Assembly (NCBI GenBank): GCA_002297505.1
Contig: DBLQ01000036.1
Coordinates: 1-12,579, forward strand
Source: Flavobacteriales bacterium UBA720
GTDB taxonomy: Bacteria; Bacteroidota; Bacteroidia; Flavobacteriales; Weeksellaceae
Length of the DNA stretch: 12,579 nucleotides
Reading direction: 5' to 3'
Shown here: piece by piece, positions 5,314 to 12,279 of the stretch
Layout of the letters: every line of letters begins with the position of its first letter
How positions within the stretch are numbered: position 1 is the stretch's first letter
The notes under the pieces: model-generated
Told to the model about the DNA's origin: nothing
The model's input: only the letters and a program-made list of their open reading frames with translations
The model's database searches: none
Position numbers and translations under genes: made by a program

Positions 5314-5988
5314 ATGAAAATTTCATTAGTGAGATTGAGCACTAAAGATCTTGCGACTTTGGCTCAAAGAATTCTCAGCAACATCCAGTCAGGAAAATAT
5401 CCTGTGATCTCCAACCATCCTTTGACCGCGACTTTGCAGACCTCGTACTCGGCGTATGATCTGGTCTATACTAAGCAGATCTACAGCGGGAAAGGTAAAG
5501 AGGTGGCCACGGCGGACCACGAGCGGGATGTGGCTTACACCAATCTGAAAGCCTTCCTGAACGGTTACCGGCAGCTTCCCTCAGCACCCAATGCGCAGTT
5601 GGCGGCGGACTTGTATCAGGTGTTCAGAACGTTTGGGCTGGATCTGGACCGCCTCAGTTATTCTTCGCAGACGGCTCAGATGAAAAAGCTGATCGAGGAA
5701 TTGGAGAAACCGGAGAATGTTCAGAAAATCACAGCACTTTCCCTTACTAGCGGTTTTGCAGAAATGAAATCCAAACACGAGGCTTTTGAAACGCTCTTCG
5801 CCACGCAGGCAGAAGCCAACGCCGACCTCCGCAATATGACGAGCGCCTCTGCCATCCGGAAAGATCTCGAGAAAAACCTGAAAGCCTACCTCAACCTCCT
5901 GACTGTGATGAAAGAAGTCCCGGGCTGGCAACTGCTCTACACCGATACGAATGAACTGGTGAAGGCGGCGAAGAATTCGGATATTTGA
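5314..5988 (+). CDS. DUF6261 family protein
   Basis: A 224-residue protein that I recognise as the DUF6261 type seen repeatedly in Chryseobacterium-like genomes; no function is known to me. It is soluble, without a signal peptide or membrane segment, and looks all-helical: LSTKDLATLAQRILSNIQSG at the start, a central GLDLDRLSYSSQTAQMKKLI stretch (112-131) and a C-terminal LEKNLKAYLNLLTVMKEVPG block. The SGKYPV, YTKQIYSGKGKEV and DVAYTNLKAFLNGYRQLP segments are typical as I recall them. The gene is noticeably GC-richer than the AT-rich genes to its left, with many CTC, CTG and GCC codons. It is a single-gene unit with its own -7 box and terminator. The upstream phased array and hairpins suggest unusual regulation or a repeat-linked gene family (inference). 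Confidence 0.72.
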   Translation: MKISLVRLSTKDLATLAQRILSNIQSGKYPVISNHPLTATLQTSYSAYDLVYTKQIYSGKGKEVATADHERDVAYTNLKAFLNGYRQLPSAPNAQLAADLYQVFRTFGLDLDRLSYSSQTAQMKKLIEELEKPENVQKITALSLTSGFAEMKSKHEAFETLFATQAEANADLRNMTSASAIRKDLEKNLKAYLNLLTVMKEVPGWQLLYTDTNELVKAAKNSDI

Positions 5989-6008
5989 ATCGTATAAAAT
6001 TAAGTTTG

Positions 6009-6034
6009 AACTCAGCTGATGGCTGAGTTTTTTT
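6009..6034 (+). terminator. Terminator of the DUF6261 gene
   Basis: AACTCAGC (6009-6016) and GCTGAGTT (6022-6029) form a perfect 8-bp stem with a 5-nt loop, followed by T residues to 6034, about 20 bases after the stop codon. Confidence 0.9.
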
Positions 6035-6053
6035 GTTAATACTTTCAAACCAA

Positions 6054-6166
6054 CGTCAGTTCGAGTAGCGAAATGCAATGGAGCGTATCGAGAACTTCAT
6101 CTTTTACAAACTACGGTTCTCGATACATTTTTCTCCGTTTCTCTACGAAAAACACTCGAACTGACG
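6054..6166. repeat. Nested palindromic repeat (TCGAGT family)
   Basis: The outer arms CGTCAGTTCGAGT (6054-6066) and ACTCGAACTGACG (6154-6166) are perfect 13-bp inverted repeats. The inner arms GTATCGAGAAC (6085-6095) and GTTCTCGATAC (6116-6126) are perfect 11-bp inverted repeats. This nested, two-stem arrangement over 113 bp resembles BIME-type interspersed elements; I recall similar sequence in other flavobacterial genomes but have not checked. Confidence 0.9.
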
Positions 6167-6246
6167 ATAAACATTATTACTATATCATTATAGAAGAGCA
6201 AACTTTCTGGGAATTAATTGGTAATTTTAGCAGATCAAACAAAACA

Positions 6247-7008
6247 ATGAAAAACCTCGGAATCATCGGTTACGGCTGGCTCGGCAGTCATATTGCGGAA
6301 AGGCTGTCCAATCTGTATACCATCTTTGCCACCACAACTACACCAGCCAAAGCAGAAGAACTCAGCGCCAAAGGTTACCACCCTACTCTGGTTCGTTTTC
6401 CTGACGCATTAGATTCCAATATTCGAGCTTGGGAAGTTGCGAAAGATTTGGATGCGATTATCATCTGTGTTCCGTTTTCCGGACTTCGGGGCGCACAGGT
6501 TTCTATGACGGAGAAGCGCCAGAATCTTCTTAATTTTTTAGGTGACTTTAAAGGACAGTTATTTCTGATGAGTTCAACAGGTGTTTATCCTCAGACTGAA
6601 AAAGAATTTCTGGAAGATGACCAGCCAGCACAGGAAGTGGAAAGTGAGAACTTCTTATTACAACAATTTCCTCAGACCAATATTCTGAGATTGGCCGGAT
6701 TAATGGGTGGCGACAGGCTTTTGAAGCATTATAATATTTCCGGTTTGGATCAGTTGGTGAATCACATCCATTATGCGGATATCTGTTCGGTTGTTGAGAA
6801 AATGCTTGATAATCATTCTGAGTCTAAAGTTTATAACGTTGTTGCACCGATCCATCCCAGCAAAGAAGAAATCATCAATGCCCAGAAAGGACTTCCCTAT
6901 TCTGGCCAACGTGCCGAAAACGGCAGAACGATCTCTCCTAATCTATTAATTAAAGAATTGGATTTTGAGTTTCAATATCCGGATCCGCGGTATTTTCATC
7001 TGGACTGA
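6247..7008 (+). CDS. NAD(P)-binding SDR-type protein (YeeZ-like)
   Basis: A 253-residue protein with an N-terminal Rossmann fold: LGIIGYGWLGSHIAERL (4-20) carries the GxGxxG-type dinucleotide loop. DAIIICVPFSG is the strand that follows the cofactor, and LFLMSSTGVYP matches the extended-SDR strand with its Ser-Ser-Thr and downstream Tyr. The overall shape resembles E. coli YeeZ and other atypical NAD-dependent epimerase/dehydratases; substrate unknown. The protein is soluble. The frame is open back to an ATG at 6073, but that start lies inside the palindromic repeat and adds 58 residues ahead of the Rossmann strand, so I chose ATG 6247 with its A-rich leader. TAATTTTA (6222-6229) is a near match to a -7 box. 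The pectate lyase gene follows 65 bases after the stop with no terminator visible, so co-transcription is possible. Confidence 0.82.
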   Translation: MKNLGIIGYGWLGSHIAERLSNLYTIFATTTTPAKAEELSAKGYHPTLVRFPDALDSNIRAWEVAKDLDAIIICVPFSGLRGAQVSMTEKRQNLLNFLGDFKGQLFLMSSTGVYPQTEKEFLEDDQPAQEVESENFLLQQFPQTNILRLAGLMGGDRLLKHYNISGLDQLVNHIHYADICSVVEKMLDNHSESKVYNVVAPIHPSKEEIINAQKGLPYSGQRAENGRTISPNLLIKELDFEFQYPDPRYFHLD

Positions 7009-7073
7009 CTTTTATTTAATTCGCAATGATATTTACAATAGCAGGCGCAACCGATTGCATAAAATCAACACTT

Positions 7074-8087
7074 ATGAAATCAAAGCTTTTATTATTCAGC
7101 TGTTTGGCAACAATATCTTGTACAGCTCAAAGTAAAGATACATTAGCCGAAAAGGTTATCATCTATCAGCTCCCAAACGGCAGTTGGGGAAAACAGTTGG
7201 ACAAAAAGGCGGTGGACTACAGTTTGCCCATCGACAAAGCTTTGCTGAGCCAGATTAAAGCGTCCGGAGACGAGTACGCGACCATAGACAACAGCGCGAC
7301 CACCAAAGAGATCTCGATCCTCATCAAGGCTTACCAATCCACCAAAAACCCCAGCTACCTGAAGTCTGCAGAAAAAGGTATCAACTATCTCCTGGCGATG
7401 CAGTATGCTAATGGCGGTTTCCCACAATATTACCCCAACACGTCCATCTACAGAAAGCAGATTACGTACAATGACAATGCAATGATTAATGCCCTCAGCA
7501 TTCTCTACAACGTTGCCGAAGGAAAAAACGGCTTCGCAGTCGTAGATGAAATCCTGAAAGTCAAATCAAAACTGGCCGTGGCCAAAGGCATAGATTGCAT
7601 CCTGAAAACGCAATACTTCCAAAACGGAAAACCAACCATCTGGGGCGACCAGTACAACGAAACTACCCTAAAACCAGAGAAAGCCAGAGCGTTTGAACCC
7701 GCATCTCTGGCCAGCGCAGAATCCGTAAGCATCACCAAATTTCTGATGATGCAACCTGTGACTCCCGAGATTGAGAAAGCGGTAAAGTCTGCCATCCAAT
7801 GGTTCAAAACCAATAAAATAGAAGGTTATAGCTACAATGTTGTGAAGAAAAACAACAAAGCTGTGAGAACTTTAGCAGAAGATAAGAACTCTGTGATCTG
7901 GGCAAGATTCTATGATCTGGAAACCAACAGACCCATCTTCGGTGACCGAGACGGAAGTATCAAGTACAATTACAACGACGTTTCCGAAGAAAGAAGAAAC
8001 GGCTACAGCTGGTACGTGGACAGTCCGCAAAAACTGATTGACAAAGATTATCCAGCTTGGTTGGCAAAGAATAAATTTGCTGAGTAA
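7074..8087 (+). CDS. Pectate lyase, polysaccharide lyase family 10
   Basis: Cleaves polygalacturonate by calcium-assisted beta-elimination outside the cytoplasm. The 337 residues start with a signal peptide (KSK, then LLLFSCLATIS). The exit is ambiguous: C16 in a poor lipobox, or cleavage near TAQ. Family 10 blocks are in order: NGSWGK (35-40), EISILIKAYQST (79-90), GGFPQYYP (114-121), TYNDNAM (131-137), RAFEPASLASAESV (205-218), WARFYDL (276-282), RPIFGDRDG (286-294) and RRNGYSWY (307-314). The Asp in TYNDN and the Arg residues in the later blocks are candidates for the calcium-binding and catalytic groups known in this family. An upstream in-frame ATG at 7026 would put 16 polar residues before the signal peptide, so 7074 is preferred. 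No SusC/SusD pair or other pectinase is nearby. Confidence 0.9.
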   Translation: MKSKLLLFSCLATISCTAQSKDTLAEKVIIYQLPNGSWGKQLDKKAVDYSLPIDKALLSQIKASGDEYATIDNSATTKEISILIKAYQSTKNPSYLKSAEKGINYLLAMQYANGGFPQYYPNTSIYRKQITYNDNAMINALSILYNVAEGKNGFAVVDEILKVKSKLAVAKGIDCILKTQYFQNGKPTIWGDQYNETTLKPEKARAFEPASLASAESVSITKFLMMQPVTPEIEKAVKSAIQWFKTNKIEGYSYNVVKKNNKAVRTLAEDKNSVIWARFYDLETNRPIFGDRDGSIKYNYNDVSEERRNGYSWYVDSPQKLIDKDYPAWLAKNKFAE

Positions 8088-8124
8088 GTCTGATTCAACA
8101 TCCTTATTTTACAGGGACTTTTCC

Positions 8125-8189
8125 AAACCACAAAAGGCACAAAAGAATTTATTCGGAAAATGTATAAACTTTTGTGTCTTTTGTGGTTT
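8125..8189. repeat. Inverted repeat with 21-bp arms (CAAAAGGCACAAAAG family)
   Basis: The arms at 8125-8145 and 8169-8189 are reverse complements at 20 of 21 positions, with a 23-nt spacer. The left arm starts AAACCACAAAAGG and the right arm ends TTTTGTGGTTT. It lies between the pectate lyase stop and the DoxX-like gene and may also end transcription. No other terminator is seen in that gap. Confidence 0.9.
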
Positions 8190-8244
8190 AAGTATCAACA
8201 TCTTTGGAATCATTCTTGAACCGCTTCCATAAAAATTGTTTAAT

Positions 8245-8634
8245 ATGGAAAATAATACATTCAAAACCATCGCAAAATATGGATTAGGAGCAATGTTAAT
8301 TTCAGCCGGAATCGGACATCTCACCTTTGCCAGAAAAGAATTCCAAGCCCAGGTGCCAGAATGGGTGCCTTTGGAAAAAGACGACACCGTGGTGTATTCC
8401 GGCTATGTAGAAATCGCAATGGGAGTAGCACTGATCGCAGCACCAAAGAAATACGAATCTTTAGTAGGAAAAGCAGCCGCTGCACTGTTCACCGCTGTTT
8501 TCCCTGGAAATTACACCCAATACAAAGAAAGAAGAAATGCCTTTGGTCTCAACACAGACAATAAACGATTCGCAAGATTGTTTATGCAGCCGGCTTTGAT
8601 TGCGTGGGCATTGAAGTCTACGGATGGTAAATGA
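8245..8634 (+). CDS. DoxX-like small membrane protein
   Basis: A 129-residue protein with hydrophobic segments at about 9-24, 51-67, 74-87 and 110-123, consistent with the four-helix DoxX/DoxD-like topology. The motif AGIGHLTFARKEFQAQVPEW (21-40) matches the family pattern of a Gly-His followed by an F-rich loop and VPxWVP. DoxX-like proteins are inner-membrane proteins of mostly unknown role; some are linked to thiosulfate oxidation or redox stress, and nothing here points to a particular function. The ATG at 8245 is preferred to a TTG three codons earlier. It is probably a single-gene unit between palindromes, ending with the terminator at 8739-8767. Confidence 0.78.
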   Translation: MENNTFKTIAKYGLGAMLISAGIGHLTFARKEFQAQVPEWVPLEKDDTVVYSGYVEIAMGVALIAAPKKYESLVGKAAAALFTAVFPGNYTQYKERRNAFGLNTDNKRFARLFMQPALIAWALKSTDGK

Positions 8635-8650
8635 TTCCGTTGAAAAAGTT

Positions 8651-8716
8651 TTCGACTCCGCTCAGACTGACACCTCTAAAAAATTGCACTAGGTTGACCT
8701 CCTGAGCGGAGTCGAA
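8651..8716. repeat. Inverted repeat TTCGACTCCGCTCAG
   Basis: TTCGACTCCGCTCAG (8651-8665) and CTGAGCGGAGTCGAA (8702-8716) are perfect 15-bp inverted repeats with a 36-nt spacer. This is a fourth structural type of palindrome beside the GGGG-box, CGCTGG and TCGAGT families, and unrelated to the 8125-8189 repeat. Confidence 0.92.
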
Positions 8717-8738
8717 GGATCTGCAATACATTCAAATC

Positions 8739-8767
8739 AAAACTCAATTTATAGTTGAGTTTTTTTT
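8739..8767 (+). terminator. Terminator after the DoxX-like gene
   Basis: AAAACTCAA (8739-8747) and TTGAGTTTT (8755-8763) form a perfect 9-bp stem with a 7-nt loop, running into T residues up to 8767. Confidence 0.88.
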
Positions 8768-8874
8768 GATTTCCGCATTGATTAAATCTATGTTAACAAA
8801 CTCCGGAAATCAATCTTTATCTTTAAATTTATACTTCAGAAAATCAAATTTAATTTCACATTAAATAAAAAACT

Positions 8875-10500
8875 ATGAGTTCAGCACAAGTCCATTTTAA
8901 CAACTTATTCAAATCAGAAAACGAAATCCCAGAAGAGTATAAAGTTCCCGTAATCCACCAGAGAGAATATCTTCTCAATGGAGAATTGGTTCAATGGAAC
9001 GGCGACGTTACCGAAATATATTCACCAGTTTGCATTCCAACCGAAAACGGATTAGAAAGAAAACTTCTCGGTAGCATCCCGAATATCGGACCAAAAGAAG
9101 CCCTTGATGTTTTGGATGCCTGCGTAAAAGCTTACGACAATGGACTTGGCGAATGGCCAACAATGTCTGTGGAAGGCAGGATCAAATGTATGCAGAAGTT
9201 TGTTTATCTGATGATCAAAGAACGTGACCTGGTCATCAAACTTCTGATGTGGGAAATTGGCAAAACTTTACCGGACTCAACCAAAGAATTTGACAGAACG
9301 GTCGATTACATCAACCAAACTATTGATGCTTTGAAAGACCTTGACAGAGAATCATCTCGTTTCCAACAAGCCGAGGGAACGATTGCTCAAATCCGTAGAG
9401 CACCACTTGGCGTTGTCTTAAGTATGGGACCTTTCAATTACCCTTTGAATGAGATCTTCACCACGTTGATTCCAGCTTTGATAATGGGAAATACGATTTT
9501 GTTCAAATTACCAAAACACGGTGTGCTCGCCCATTATCCTCTTCTAAAAGCTTTCCAGGAAGCCTTTCCAAAAGGAACCGTCAATACATTATACGGCAAA
9601 GGCTCCGAGATCATTACGCCAATTATGGAAAGTGGCAAAGTGAATGTTCTGGCTTTCATCGGCTCCAGCAAAGTCGCGAATGGATTGAAGAAACTTCATC
9701 CGAAAGTGAACAGATTGAGAGCTATCCTGAGTCTTGATGCCAAAAACGCCGCCATTGTCACCAAAAATGCCAATCTGGATGTTGCAGTGAGCGAATGTAT
9801 TTTAGGCTCATTATCTTTCAACGGCCAACGATGCACTGCTTTGAAATTGATTTTTGTTCAGAAAGATGTTGCTGAGGAATTCACCAAAAAATTAACCGAA
9901 GCGGTTTCTGCTCTGAAAGGCGGATTGCCTTGGGAAAAAGATGTGAAGATCACGCCGCTGCCTGAAGTGAACAAACCGCCATATCTGGAAGAATGCATTG
10001 CCGATGCTGTCTCAAAAGGTGCTAAAGTTTTGAATGACAAAGGTGGTTACAACGAGGCTTCTTTCGTTTTCCCGGCCGTAGTTTATCCTGTGAATGACCA
10101 AATGAAACTGTACCACGAAGAGCAATTCGGACCGGTGATTCCGGTGGTACCATTTGAAACGATAGAAGAACCCATCGATTATCAGGTCAATGCAGATCAC
10201 GGTATGCAGGTGAGTATCTTCAGTGAAGATGCGATGGAAGTGTCGAAACTGATTGATCCGTTTGTCAACTTGGTAAGTCGTGTGAACATTAATTGCCAGG
10301 CGCAACGTGGACCGGATGTTTTCCCTTTCACCGGAAGAAAAGATAGCGCAGAAGGTACGCTGTCTGTTTTTGATGCGCTGAGATCGTTCTCCATCCGATC
10401 TTTAGTCGCGTCAAAAATCACAGATTCCAATAAGGACTTACTGAACACCATTGTGAGAGATCACGATTCTAATTTTTTGAGTACGGATTATATTTTTTAA
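8875..10500 (+). CDS. gapN: GAPN-type aldehyde dehydrogenase (probable NADP-dependent glyceraldehyde-3-phosphate dehydrogenase)
   Basis: A 541-residue ALDH-superfamily enzyme of the non-phosphorylating GAPDH group, which oxidises glyceraldehyde-3-phosphate to 3-phosphoglycerate with NADPH formation in the cytoplasm. Visible landmarks are GPFNYP with the oxyanion Asn at 188, FKLPKHG with the cofactor-contacting Lys at 211, FIGSSKVANG (261-270), FNGQRCTA with catalytic C320, and HEEQFGPVIP with Glu416. The block that normally reads LELGGK, carrying the general-base Glu, reads LSLDAK (285-290): Ser replaces the Glu, with an Asp two residues later. The first 40 and last 30 residues extend beyond a typical ALDH. 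ATG 8875 follows an A-rich leader; TATCTTTA (8818-8825) is a near match to a -7 box. Family assignment is firm; the exact substrate is less so, given the altered motif. Confidence 0.87.
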   Translation: MSSAQVHFNNLFKSENEIPEEYKVPVIHQREYLLNGELVQWNGDVTEIYSPVCIPTENGLERKLLGSIPNIGPKEALDVLDACVKAYDNGLGEWPTMSVEGRIKCMQKFVYLMIKERDLVIKLLMWEIGKTLPDSTKEFDRTVDYINQTIDALKDLDRESSRFQQAEGTIAQIRRAPLGVVLSMGPFNYPLNEIFTTLIPALIMGNTILFKLPKHGVLAHYPLLKAFQEAFPKGTVNTLYGKGSEIITPIMESGKVNVLAFIGSSKVANGLKKLHPKVNRLRAILSLDAKNAAIVTKNANLDVAVSECILGSLSFNGQRCTALKLIFVQKDVAEEFTKKLTEAVSALKGGLPWEKDVKITPLPEVNKPPYLEECIADAVSKGAKVLNDKGGYNEASFVFPAVVYPVNDQMKLYHEEQFGPVIPVVPFETIEEPIDYQVNADHGMQVSIFSEDAMEVSKLIDPFVNLVSRVNINCQAQRGPDVFPFTGRKDSAEGTLSVFDALRSFSIRSLVASKITDSNKDLLNTIVRDHDSNFLSTDYIF

Positions 10501-10556
10501 TCGAGACTTGGAGATGATAGACAAATAGAAAATAGACTTTTAATTATTGATCAATT

Positions 10557-10590
10557 TAATCCGCCGCTTAATGTTTGCGGATTATTTTTA
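10557..10590 (+). terminator. Terminator after the GAPN-type gene
   Basis: TAATCCGC (10557-10564) and GCGGATTA (10577-10584) form a perfect 8-bp stem with a 12-nt loop, followed by TTTTT. Confidence 0.75.
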
Positions 10591-10602
10591 TGGATTAAAT
10601 TT

Positions 10603-10624
10603 TAAAATCATCCTAAAATCATCC
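10603..10624. repeat. Two tandem 11-bp repeats
   Basis: TAAAATCATCC is repeated back to back at 10603-10613 and 10614-10624, about 30 bases upstream of the -7 box of the LptF/G gene. It may be a regulator site or chance in AT-rich DNA. Confidence 0.55.
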
Positions 10625-10653
10625 AATCGATTTCAGTATTGCTTTTTTTAGAG

Positions 10654-10661
10654 TATTTTTG
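10654..10661 (+). promoter_or_regulatory. Bacteroidetes -7 box for the LptF/G gene
   Basis: TATTTTTG fits TAnnTTTG and lies 17 bases before the TTG start codon, which implies a leader of only about 10 bases. A TTG at 10639-10641 is too close to serve as a standard -33 element. Confidence 0.4.
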
Positions 10662-10678
10662 AGGTTTAAATTTCAGAA

Positions 10679-12130
10679 TTGAAAAAATTAGACAAATATA
10701 TCATCAAGACTTTCTTTGGGCCGTTTGTATTTATTTTCAGTGTGCTGTTTTTCATCTTTATTGTGAACATCATCTGGACGCAAATGTCGCAGCTGACCGG
10801 GAAAGGTTTGACGTACTGGGAAATTTCCAAGTTTCTTTTTTATCTGGGAATCAGCGTGGTGAGCATGGTGCTTCCGCTCACGATTCTTCTGGCCTCCATC
10901 ATGACTTTCGGTGATTTTGGAGAACGCTATGAACTGGCTGCCATGAAGGCTGCGGGAATCTCGCTTGTCCGCGTCATGATGCCGCTTTTTATCACCGTCT
11001 CGTTGCTCTCGGTGGCACTGTTTTTCTTTTCGAACAATATCATTCCGGATTTTCAGCGGAAGGCGAAGAATATGATGTTCAACATTATATCATCCAAGCC
11101 GGCTATTAACTTTACGCCGGGCGTTTTTATCGATCAGATCTCCGGCTACTCGGTGAAATTTGACAAAATCTATGGTGAAAATGGTGAGAAGCTGGAAGGT
11201 GTTTTCCTGCATAAAAATGCCAGCTCTTACGACGATCAGCAGACCATCATTGCCAAAAAAGGGAAATTTGCACCTGCTGTAGACCGCAATTACTTGAAAC
11301 TGATTCTTTACGATGGTTACGTTTTCACAGATGATATAGCCAATAAAAATTACAATGAGCGCCTGAAACAGCCGAATCAGTCGGTGCGGTTTGATAGCCT
11401 TGTCAATCATTTCGACATCAGCGAACTTCTCAACAATGCCATTGAGAAAGAAAAAATCACAGACGATTACCGTTTCCAGACCTATCTGGAAGTGAATGAG
11501 ACTTTGGAAAAGAACAGGAAGTCTAATGCTGTAACGGTCAATTCCATCACCTCACCGATCATTTCGCAGACCAACAGCTATGTGGAATATATTGACAAAA
11601 CGAAAACTAAAGACAAAATTACGCAGCCTTATAAGATTGATACACTGAAGAAAGATAAAAAACTGGATGTTCTCTGGAATGCGTACAACAAGATCGAATC
11701 ACTTAAAAACAGCGTCGCTTCCAGCGAAACGGGCATACGGGATACCATCAAGCAGCATAACAAAATTGTGATGTATCAGCAGCGGATCATCTCCTACTCC
11801 TTCACCTGCATTATTTTCTTTCTGATTGGCGCCAGCCTGGGCTCCATTATCCGGAAAGGCGGGATGGGTCTTCCTGTCGTGATCGCCATTGTGATCTTCA
11901 TCATCTTTTATGTGATGAACATCACTGTAGAAAACCTCTCCTGGAAAGGCGTAGTCAATCCTTATCTGGCAACATGGATTCCGAACCTGGTTCTTTTTCC
12001 ATTCAGTATCTGGTTAACTTTTAAAGCTTTGACAGACTCGCAACTGTTTGATATTGAAAAATACCGCGCGCTGTTCAAACCGATTATCGAACGGTTTTCC
12101 AAACCGAAAGAACACCAACGGTATCAATAG
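10679..12130 (+). CDS. LptF/LptG (YjgP/YjgQ) family permease
   Basis: An inner-membrane subunit of the LPS transporter, which with its partner and the LptB ATPase extracts LPS from the inner membrane. The 483-residue product has three N-terminal helices (about 13-33, 54-76, 98-118), a large periplasmic part (120-370) and three C-terminal helices (about 372-390, 398-416, 430-448), the standard six-helix layout. Family motifs are YELAAMKAAGIS (84-95), the cytoplasmic loop that couples to LptB, NNIIPDFQRKA (119-129) and GASLGSIIRKGGMGLPV (384-400). E. coli LptF/G are about 360 residues; the extra length is a Lys/Asn-rich stretch (about 250-365) before helix 4. The start is TTG: no ATG occurs until after helix 1, and MKKLDKYIIKTFFGPF is the expected N-terminus. 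F and G cannot be told apart from sequence alone. Confidence 0.92.
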   Translation: MKKLDKYIIKTFFGPFVFIFSVLFFIFIVNIIWTQMSQLTGKGLTYWEISKFLFYLGISVVSMVLPLTILLASIMTFGDFGERYELAAMKAAGISLVRVMMPLFITVSLLSVALFFFSNNIIPDFQRKAKNMMFNIISSKPAINFTPGVFIDQISGYSVKFDKIYGENGEKLEGVFLHKNASSYDDQQTIIAKKGKFAPAVDRNYLKLILYDGYVFTDDIANKNYNERLKQPNQSVRFDSLVNHFDISELLNNAIEKEKITDDYRFQTYLEVNETLEKNRKSNAVTVNSITSPIISQTNSYVEYIDKTKTKDKITQPYKIDTLKKDKKLDVLWNAYNKIESLKNSVASSETGIRDTIKQHNKIVMYQQRIISYSFTCIIFFLIGASLGSIIRKGGMGLPVVIAIVIFIIFYVMNITVENLSWKGVVNPYLATWIPNLVLFPFSIWLTFKALTDSQLFDIEKYRALFKPIIERFSKPKEHQRYQ

Positions 12131-12133
12131 ATC

Positions 12134-12165
12134 ATCAGGCGCCATTGCGGGTGCCTGATTTGATT
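12134..12165 (+). terminator. Terminator after the LptF/G gene
   Basis: ATCAGGCGCC (12134-12143) and GGTGCCTGAT (12150-12159) form a 10-bp stem with one G-T wobble and a 6-nt loop, followed by a T-rich run. Confidence 0.78.
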
Positions 12166-12233
12166 TTAATCCTATTCTAATCTCTTTAATTGCATTTTAA
12201 TTCCATTCCAAAAAGATTTTAATATCGAGACTT

Positions 12234-12241
12234 TAGTTTTG
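12234..12241 (+). promoter_or_regulatory. Bacteroidetes -7 box for the last gene
   Basis: TAGTTTTG fits TAnnTTTG and lies 38 bases before the ATG at 12280. The -33 region is not convincing. Confidence 0.45.
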
Positions 12242-12279
12242 TAGTATCAAAAATCAACAAAACGATAAATCCTGTTATT

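Noticed and set aside
6073..6246. N-terminal 58-residue extension of the SDR-type gene
   Set aside because: It translates the nested palindromic repeat and AT-rich leader. The Rossmann strand begins right after ATG 6247, which has a typical A-rich leader.
7026..7073. Earlier ATG for the pectate lyase
   Set aside because: It would place 16 residues ahead of a good signal peptide starting at ATG 7074.
8236..8244. TTG start three codons before the DoxX-like ATG
   Set aside because: The ATG at 8245 gives the expected N-terminus; nothing supports the upstream TTG.
9858..10451. Antisense open frames over the aldehyde dehydrogenase gene
   Set aside because: Shadows of a strongly conserved coding frame; no domain or promoter supports them.
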